Assembly (NCBI GenBank): GCA_029834535.1
Contig: JAQMWT010000057.1
Coordinates: forward strand, 186,001-250,000
Direction: 5' to 3'
DNA: 64,000 nucleotides
DNA from: Chrysophaeum taylorii
Taxonomy: Eukaryota > Sar > Pelagophyceae > Pelagomonadales > Pelagomonadaceae
Part shown: piece after piece, positions 57,875-64,000 of the stretch
Position numbering within the stretch: the first letter of the stretch is position 1
Layout: every line of letters starts with the position of its first letter
Translations under genes and position numbers: made by a program
Notes under the pieces: generated by a model
Seen by the model: only the letters and a program-made list of their open reading frames with translations
Database searches by the model: none
Told to the model about the DNA's origin: nothing

Positions 57875-59920
57875 GTGTTTCTCTCAAAAGAGTCCAATCT
57901 CCGCAAACCTTCTGTCTTGTTACTTTGTTCTGCTTTATCAACTCCGGCGTTCCTGTCTCAAGCCACTAATGACTTAGGCTTAAATATCAATGTAAAAGTT
58001 GTTGTTGAGTCTGATGATACGCTTGTTCGTATGTTACGCCACCGTTTCCCTACTGTATTATTATTTGAATCTCTCCCCGACTTTATTAACCATCTTCACC
58101 TAATCTCACCAGAGGAAAGGCGCACATTCTATTGTGATATAATTGAGATCACTCCTCCCTGCACGAACAGGAATTTACTAAAACAGCATAAGACAGAAGA
58201 CTTACACAGCCTGCTGGACGATTCTCTTTTCGACAGCATGTTGTCTGTCATCAAGTTACTCCAGCCCTTGGTACTACTGGCTGAGATGGCGCCTCCACAT
58301 AAGTACTGTCATCAAGACCACATCACAGTGGCCAATCTTATCCATGCAGCACTTGATTACTGTGTCGATGTTGTTGATAGGTTCCCGACCTACCTCTGTG
58401 GCGACTACCAATCTAGAGAAAGATGGATATGCATCGCACGCAGGTATTCTACTGGACCAATTAAAGTATTGTCGTGGCCTATCCTCCATCCCCGCCCCTT
58501 CCTAAAGATCGTGGATGATCTACAAGCTATTCCCAAGCGCCTTTGGCTACCTAAACACGTATCCAAAGACTGGATCCGTGTGTTCCCCGATCCTCCATAT
58601 ATTCCCGTTCCTAAAACGTTTGCACCTTACTCTCGCACAGGTTCTGCTCAGCTTACTATGGCTGACCTTGAATCCCTCAATATGTTACTGCTTCGCCTTC
58701 ACTCACAACAGGCTCACGAGCAACGTACTCACTCTGTTCAATCCGAGTGTACCTATCATCAGCTGTGCTTTAAACGCTCCTCTATGGAGCCGCTACTCAA
58801 TGCAACCTACCCTATACATGTCAGGGCTTTTACAATCCTCTATAACTTGTTTGCCAGCTTACACACTAACTCACCCACTCCTGTGTCTTATTACATAACC
58901 GTTTTCGAAACTAACCAACCGTCACACAGGTTACTACTTACAACTTCATCAACATCATACAACTCCCACTTCTTAACTGGTGGCCACCACTCTGACGGCA
59001 ACCTCACCATAGAGAACGCCACCACCAAATATCATGCTTCTATTGACGCGTTTGGAAGCACGTATACGTTCACTGCTTCCGACATTCCCCGCGACCACGA
59101 CAGGCCCATATATTCGGAGCCGTTTATGGGTTACTTGTGGATAGTCCAAGCCCTTCCCCAAGCTGGCTCCGCTGCCACCTATGGCACTACTAGGCTATGG
59201 CACCGCCATACAAAAGCTCTTGTCCAGATGCTCTCTTGTGATGCCTGGCTGCCTTACCTACAAGGCCACCGCCAACTCGACTACAAGGACTATCATTTTG
59301 CTCTGGAAGACCACCACTTATCTCATAGTCGCTATATAGGGTACCTTCGTGGAAGTGACCGCAAACTCGGCTCTAAAATCCACTCCATGCATGCTCCGTT
59401 GCCCACCGTCCGAGGGTACGCCAACATCATTTTACTCGACCCCCGCAACGGGAAATTACGCTACCCCACTCGACCGGAGTTGATTCGTGCTAACAACCAC
59501 ACCAAACAACAGGAATCCTTCCTCTTGTCTCTACGCCATGACCTTTGCTGTGACATGCTCAGCAATGCTCTGCCTGCCGGTACGTACAGTACTCTGTACA
59601 AGCACCTCTCGCTCCTCGTTGCCGATATTAAATCCCTTATGTTGGACCCTACCTTCCAACATACTGCTGCCGTGATGAAGAAATCCTATGTATCCAATTT
59701 CATGACCGTTGATCAAGCTTCCACCACGTGCAGCACAGATACCTTGTCTTTGGGACAAGCTCTTATGATGTCTATTTCCAGCAACTGCTTGACCGAAATG
59801 TCGTTAAACTATATATCTTCGTCCTACGAAGATACTCTCGTTAGTCGTGATGATGAGGATGCGCCTCCAAGTGACCCTGCTGCGCACCAGGATGACGACG
59901 CACCGCCTTCCCCTGCCTGA
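57875..59920 (+). CDS. C5-cytosine DNA methyltransferase-like segment inside the retroelement
   Basis: A 681-codon frame whose first ~190 residues follow the order of C5-cytosine methyltransferases. VKVVVESDDTLVRMLRHRFP matches the acidic ribose-binding strand and the arginine-phenylalanine-proline that follows. DIIEITPPCTN (about 88-98) matches the Pro-Cys catalytic loop (motif IV). LLQPLVLLAEMAPP matches the region of motif VI. LCGDYQSRERWICIARR (about 175-190) matches motif VIII (Q-x-R-x-R). The remaining ~490 residues contain aromatic-rich stretches (WHRHTKALVQMLSCDAWLPY) and a C-terminal Asp/Pro-rich tail; their role is unknown. The segment lies between protease and integrase, so it was probably carried in the element's polyprotein. 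Activity cannot be judged. Confidence 0.65.
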   Translation: MFLSKESNLRKPSVLLLCSALSTPAFLSQATNDLGLNINVKVVVESDDTLVRMLRHRFPTVLLFESLPDFINHLHLISPEERRTFYCDIIEITPPCTNRNLLKQHKTEDLHSLLDDSLFDSMLSVIKLLQPLVLLAEMAPPHKYCHQDHITVANLIHAALDYCVDVVDRFPTYLCGDYQSRERWICIARRYSTGPIKVLSWPILHPRPFLKIVDDLQAIPKRLWLPKHVSKDWIRVFPDPPYIPVPKTFAPYSRTGSAQLTMADLESLNMLLLRLHSQQAHEQRTHSVQSECTYHQLCFKRSSMEPLLNATYPIHVRAFTILYNLFASLHTNSPTPVSYYITVFETNQPSHRLLLTTSSTSYNSHFLTGGHHSDGNLTIENATTKYHASIDAFGSTYTFTASDIPRDHDRPIYSEPFMGYLWIVQALPQAGSAATYGTTRLWHRHTKALVQMLSCDAWLPYLQGHRQLDYKDYHFALEDHHLSHSRYIGYLRGSDRKLGSKIHSMHAPLPTVRGYANIILLDPRNGKLRYPTRPELIRANNHTKQQESFLLSLRHDLCCDMLSNALPAGTYSTLYKHLSLLVADIKSLMLDPTFQHTAAVMKKSYVSNFMTVDQASTTCSTDTLSLGQALMMSISSNCLTEMSLNYISSSYEDTLVSRDDEDAPPSDPAAHQDDDAPPSPA

Positions 59921-59939
59921 GACACCGAACTCAAGTTCG

Positions 59940-60950
59940 ATGTTCGGCGCAAACGGCATATTCCCGCTCATCCCATTCCTCGTAAGTCTCTCGCACACGT
60001 ATCCACCGAATATCTCAATGCCAAAGAACGTGCCAATCGCTTCCACCGGGTGCATCACTGCCCCGACAACGTCGCTGCCAAGGCCCCCAACGTACTTGCT
60101 CGCCCTGGATTCTCTGCTCCTGACATACCATATCGCGAGTTATGCACCGACTGCATCGCACACAACAAGCGCCACCCGCATAAGCATTTCAATGCGACCA
60201 AGCCTTCTTTTGAGCAAACTCACAAAGCCGGCGAAGTCTGGGCGTGCGACGGCGGCTATGTGACCATCCCATCCGAATGGGGAGGCTTCACACATATCAT
60301 CGTCTTCAAGGAACTCATTTCAATTTCTTTTGATGTACTTTACACGCACCACCAACGCCACGGAGTTCACTCAGGCTCTGGATTTTGTGTATGACTTCTG
60401 TCGTACACAACTTAACGTGCACATGCGCACCCTCTACTCCGATGCCTTCAAGCCCTACTTTAGCCAGCACATTACCTCCCCGTACCGCGTCGATAAAGGC
60501 ATTCAACTCATCGCCTTCCCGCCGTGCATGCACCACTTCAACTTTGAAGTTGAGTCCGCCATCGGTTTCATCGCCTCCGCCTCCTCAACTCGCCTTCGTT
60601 CTCTTTTTAATGCTCACTATCGTGGCGCCAAGATCGTGGAACCAGCCATCATGTTTCCGTGGGCGGTGATACACACCGCTCAAAGCTACAACCTTCTCCT
60701 GAACGCCACGCTCGAGCACATTCATCATGCTATCCTGAGTCCGCAACAGCTACTCTACAACCAACTCAACACTCCCCAACATGACATGCTCAAGATTTTA
60801 AACGCTGAATGTTACCTTTTATTGGAGCCCCATGAACACCATAAGTTGGAACAGTGCCGCCGCAAATATTTATATCTCTGTTGCGCCAACGCGCAAAACC
60901 CGCTCGTCTCCCCACGCGTCGACCATCTCGCTGACGTCGTCCTCAACCCT
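59940..60950 (+). mobile_element. Integrase part of the copia-like element
   Basis: The span carries a GAG-pre-integrase-like zinc region (ANRFHRVHHCPDN, then LCTDCIAHNKRH), the first catalytic aspartate block (GEVWACDGGYVTIPSEWGGF) and the later D/E part (MRTLYSDAFKPYF; FPPCMHHFNFEVESAIGFI). This is the order of copia integrases. Confidence 0.75.
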
Positions 60951-62267
60951 GAAAACGGACAAATTCGTGTTTCGTCCAAGCTGCAATTCCTCTACATGCT
61001 TCAGCATCCTACTCCTGACCCTGAACTTGCTCCTCCGCCTCACGCTCCTCCCGCGCCTTTCTCGCTCACACCCCACGCCGCTATCCAATACCATGTCATT
61101 CAGAGGGGGACACGGACTCCTCATCCTCAGAGGGGGCACTCCCCACCTCCTTCAGCTCCTTCGTCGTCCCCTGCTCCTGCTTCTTCTCCCTCTTCTGACG
61201 CTCTCGCCGACGATTCTGGCTCTATGTCACCACCGCCCTTGCTTCCTTCTTGCAAAGACCTTTTTGCACAAGATGACCTCATTCTTGTCCCAGGTTCCAA
61301 ACAGCCCAACACCCGCAAGGCCACTTCTATGAAAACTATCCAAGCCCGGCTACAAGCGTCTAGTATTGGTGCTTACAAAGCCGCTGGTGGCAAACTCGCC
61401 GATTTCCGCTGGGATCTTCGCCACCACATTCTTACGTTCAAGTCTCCCGCCCTCTCCGCCCTTCATCTCAATGGTGGTATCCTCTGGTCTGCTATCTGCT
61501 CAGAGGGGGAACATGCGTTGTTAGCTCGTCTTCTTCTCCTGTTGCGCACTGACTTACTTGCCCGCTACCCGCGCGTCGATGGTTACTTCGCCCACGCCAA
61601 GTGCGCATCCAGCATCCCAGCTGCAACCTTTCTAACTGCTGATGGTTCACCTGCGTGCCCCATTCCTCAGCCCCTTTTATCTGCGTTCACTGAACACGCT
61701 GCTGCCTTTGGCACTTCTTCCTTACAATATGCACTTACGTACCTGGCGCCGACCAGCTTTATTGATCACAACTCCTCCGAGTTTGGCGCTGCTTCTGCAT
61801 CTCTGGCTGACTTGGAGGAATACCTTCTGGTCTCTACAGAGTTTATCACCCAGGTCTTACACACCGACCCTACTATCCATATTCAACTGGAATCTGCTTC
61901 TTCTACTCCTACTGACGCTGTTTCCGCTTATCCCGAAGTTGCGCACACTGCCTCGACCGCAACGTCGCTAAACTATAATTCACCAGCCATTGTTGGTCCT
62001 GACGAATATAAGGTCCAAGAAGCTGACGTTTCCATTGACGAATATAAACTCAAGTGCCTCCACGGTTTGTCGCCTGAAAACAGGCACGCCTACCTCAAGG
62101 CCATCGCCAAGGAACTCCACGACATTATCCGCTTTGGCTGCTTCAAACTTTCCTTACCCGACGGTGTCTCTCGTCCTATTGACAGCAAGATGGTGCTGAA
62201 GATTAAAACAGACTCTGCAGGAAAATACGTCAAGCACAAGGCTCGCCTCCTCGCACGCTCTGGGTGA
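60330..62267 (+). CDS. Integrase end, linker and start of reverse transcriptase
   Basis: A 645-codon frame that begins in the integrase, passes through a Pro/Ser-rich linker (about 61040-61240) and ends in the N-terminal part of a copia reverse transcriptase: AYLKAIAKELHDIIRFGCFK, SRPIDSKMVLKIKTD and KHKARLLARSG correspond to the W-A...E...I-x-x-K-W-V...K-A-R-L-V-A block. The catalytic palm of the transcriptase and RNase H are not recognised in the window. Confidence 0.7.
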   Translation: MMYFTRTTNATEFTQALDFVYDFCRTQLNVHMRTLYSDAFKPYFSQHITSPYRVDKGIQLIAFPPCMHHFNFEVESAIGFIASASSTRLRSLFNAHYRGAKIVEPAIMFPWAVIHTAQSYNLLLNATLEHIHHAILSPQQLLYNQLNTPQHDMLKILNAECYLLLEPHEHHKLEQCRRKYLYLCCANAQNPLVSPRVDHLADVVLNPENGQIRVSSKLQFLYMLQHPTPDPELAPPPHAPPAPFSLTPHAAIQYHVIQRGTRTPHPQRGHSPPPSAPSSSPAPASSPSSDALADDSGSMSPPPLLPSCKDLFAQDDLILVPGSKQPNTRKATSMKTIQARLQASSIGAYKAAGGKLADFRWDLRHHILTFKSPALSALHLNGGILWSAICSEGEHALLARLLLLLRTDLLARYPRVDGYFAHAKCASSIPAATFLTADGSPACPIPQPLLSAFTEHAAAFGTSSLQYALTYLAPTSFIDHNSSEFGAASASLADLEEYLLVSTEFITQVLHTDPTIHIQLESASSTPTDAVSAYPEVAHTASTATSLNYNSPAIVGPDEYKVQEADVSIDEYKLKCLHGLSPENRHAYLKAIAKELHDIIRFGCFKLSLPDGVSRPIDSKMVLKIKTDSAGKYVKHKARLLARSG

Positions 62268-63211
62268 ACGTGCTTCCAAACCCCTGATGGCGCCGCTCTC
62301 CTCCCGGCATTCTTTTCCGGGCGGGCGTGTTATCCCGATACTGCTCCGGTGGAATGTACGGCCTCGCGTCGTATTCCTCCTCTCCGCCCCGCTGACATCC
62401 TCGTCCAACACGAGCTGGTGGACAGGCACTGGAGCCGCTTCCGTCATCGCCGACGACGTCACGTAAAATCCCGTGACCGTGACGAGCTCGCCAAAAGTGG
62501 TCACGTTTAAGTCAACGTCAACATTTAACGGTCGTTTGACGTCATCATTTTGACAACCCCTCTCTCTGTGGGGCGTAGGCTAATCCCAGCGCCGTGACAG
62601 AGAGAGAGTCACCGGGGGTGCAGGCGAGGGGCTCCTTTTAAATAAAAGAGGAGTCGGCGGAGAGTGCCAAAGGCACGCGGGCGGCAGCTGACCGGGCCGC
62701 GAGCGAAGTTTAGGCTCATTCGAGCCGAATGCCACGAAGGCCGCGTTGACAGACATTCTCCTCGAGAGATAGGGCGCAAGCAAGCAATCCGAAGTACGAC
62801 CGCCCCTAGTGTGTTGTAAACAGGTCTTTTGGATCCTCGAAAAAGTAAGACTCCGAAAGTGACAGCGACAGCGACGCGCCGTTGCGAAACATGCCGAGTT
62901 GGTCGTTTTTTCACCCATCCATATTTCTAGACCATTTTACAACAAAAACTCCAACACGAAAATGAGGAGCTTTGCAATGCTCTTTGCGCGGACGGACGGA
63001 CGGACGGACCTCACTGGTCGACTATAAAGAAGTAGGAAATTGAGCGTGGTTCTACCACCACCACCACCACCACCTAGAGTGAGTCGGTTGGTCGGTAGGA
63101 CGCTGCTGTCTGTTCTGTCTATCTGTCACAGAACAACTACTAGAACGGCGAGACTGCTTCTTCTTCTCAACAAGAAGGAGTTCCGGCGGCATGGTGCCCT
63201 CATCCTCGCCA
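62268..63211. other. Spacer right of the retroelement with simple repeats
   Basis: No gene is supported. It contains a TGACGTCA octamer (62537-62544), a (GGAC)n run (62990-63009) and a (CCA)n run (63054-63074). Composition returns to host-like GC after about 62580. Confidence 0.5.
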
Positions 63212-64000
63212 TCAGTGGCAGTGTCCTCCTCCTCCTCCTCCTCCTCCTCCTTTTGTTGGCGTATGGTGAGACGACTCGTGGTTTTCGATGAGCGCGTCGG
63301 CGTCGATGGCGTAGGTGGCGAGGGCCTTCTGGCGCCACGCGCCCGTCGCCTCCTCGAGCTCGATCCAGGCATTGGTGGGGAGGCTCTTGAAGGTCTGGGG
63401 CTCGAGGTGGTCGCGGTGTGGCCAATAAACATGGATCTCTGCCAAATCGCCGGAACCGAGGCCGACGTGGTGGATTTTGACGGGGTTCGCGCCGAAGGAC
63501 GCGGTGTTTCCGACGACCGTGTAGACGGTCTGGTTATGCGTCGTCTCGACGACGAGCCTGGCGCCCTGGCCGAGCCTGTTTGCCTTGGAGCCGACGAGCG
63601 ACACCTTGATCCAGTTATTTTCGGAGTCCCCGGGGTTGAGGTAGAGGGCGTCGGCGAAGAGATCCCCCGTCATAGCCCCGCCCATCGAGGCCGCGATGTC
63701 GAGGTGGCCGTCGTTCTGGACGTCTAAGAAGCAGATGCCGTGGCCCTTTTGAAGATGACCCAAACCAGCCGAAAACGTGATGTCCTCGAAGCTGCCGTTG
63801 CCCAAATTGCGAAGCATGAGGTTGGGCATCAGGCCGCGGAGGTCGGGCCAACCCGTGCCCAAGTAGAAGTCTACGAACCCGTCGTTGTCGACGTCGCCAA
63901 AGTTCATCGCCATGACCCCCGACTGCAGGAGGCGGCGCGGGGTCGAAAGGGAGACGTCCTGGAAGGTGTCGTTGCCGGAATTCAACAAGACCCGAGTCAA
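63212..64000 (-). CDS. FG-GAP/ASPIC-UnbV repeat protein, 3' part (runs off the window)
   Basis: The last 262 codons of a minus-strand gene whose start lies beyond the window. It contains two calcium-binding FG-GAP/VCBS-type blades, MNFGDVDNDGFVDFYLGTGW and CFLDVQNDGHLDIAASMGG (D-x-D-x-D-G-x-x-D loops). An ASPIC/UnbV-like domain follows (NNWIKVSLVGSKANRLGQGA; SFGANPVKIHHVGLGSGDLA; IHVYWPHRD). Such proteins are usually secreted or membrane-anchored beta-propellers involved in adhesion or carbohydrate binding. The C-terminal tail is a poly-Gly run encoded by a GGA repeat (63224-63251) and is probably not conserved. Confidence 0.85.
   Translation of the reverse strand: MTRVLLNSGNDTFQDVSLSTPRRLLQSGVMAMNFGDVDNDGFVDFYLGTGWPDLRGLMPNLMLRNLGNGSFEDITFSAGLGHLQKGHGICFLDVQNDGHLDIAASMGGAMTGDLFADALYLNPGDSENNWIKVSLVGSKANRLGQGARLVVETTHNQTVYTVVGNTASFGANPVKIHHVGLGSGDLAEIHVYWPHRDHLEPQTFKSLPTNAWIELEEATGAWRQKALATYAIDADALIENHESSHHTPTKGGGGGGGGGHCH
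63224..63251. repeat. (CTC/GAG)n microsatellite at the 3' end of the ASPIC gene
   Basis: About nine CTC units. Read on the minus strand as GGA they encode a poly-glycine stretch just before the stop codon. Confidence 0.85.

Larger units (their letters stand above)
52588..62267 (+). mobile_element. Ty1/copia-like LTR-retroelement remnant with methyltransferase-like segment
   Basis: A ~10 kb AT-richer block between shugoshin and the ASPIC gene. In plus-strand order it holds a Gag-position protein, an aspartic-protease-like part, a C5-cytosine methyltransferase-like segment, an integrase and the start of a reverse transcriptase. Integrase before reverse transcriptase is the copia order. Two antisense frames precede Gag. 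It is broken: the recognisable part stops early in the reverse transcriptase, and a few interruptions are present. No LTR pair is visible in the window, so it cannot be dated that way. The long open frames that remain (up to 681 codons) suggest it is not very ancient. It is treated as a fossil. Confidence 0.85.

Overview
This 64 kb window is nuclear DNA from a GC-rich, gene-dense unicellular eukaryote. Evidence for this includes spliceosomal introns (most only 38-49 nt), a ciliary dynein-2 intermediate chain, a cyclic-nucleotide-dependent AGC kinase, a shugoshin-like protein and a eukaryotic NAT10. The mix of genes, the coding style and the tiny introns would suit a flagellated alga of the stramenopile/haptophyte kind. 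That placement is inference: no plastid gene or rRNA lies in the window. No rRNA, tRNA, CRISPR array or bacterial-style operon was seen.

Left part (1-18.3 kb): two salvage phosphoribosyltransferases (uracil, then adenine) lie on the minus strand on either side of a ~400 bp tract made almost only of A and T. Next come WDR34/DYNC2I2 and the phenylalanyl-tRNA synthetase beta chain on the plus strand, a discontinuous unknown gene with a duplicated tail, a TFIIB-like factor with two zinc ribbons, a 2-oxoglutarate oxygenase with a Sel1-like tail, and NAT10. Several neighbours are divergent with short shared upstream regions.

Middle part (18.3-46.5 kb): genes are sparser and sit among decayed sequence and repeats. 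Genes called here are a GT-A-like glycosyltransferase, an unknown 187-aa protein, a C-CAP-like/dual-specificity phosphatase fusion, a DUF5672-type protein, a tandem pair of unknown tail-anchored-looking proteins, a YHS-domain membrane protein diverging from a small membrane protein, a SIVA-like zinc protein and an AlkB/2OG-type oxygenase. A short motif (GTCGACTGCTAAGAGG and variants) recurs six times in both orientations across 26-41 kb.

Right part (46.5-64 kb): a five-exon PKG-like kinase with a myristoylation-type N terminus, a RING-like protein lacking some zinc ligands, a compact shugoshin, then a ~10 kb AT-richer Ty1/copia-like retroelement remnant, and finally the 3' part of an FG-GAP/ASPIC-UnbV protein running off the end. 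The retroelement is the most striking item: between protease and integrase it carries a segment resembling a C5-cytosine DNA methyltransferase, and two antisense ORFs precede its Gag-like gene.

Spliced models were worked out by hand from reading frames and GT-AG sites. They are internally consistent (frames and motifs are restored) but have no transcript support.
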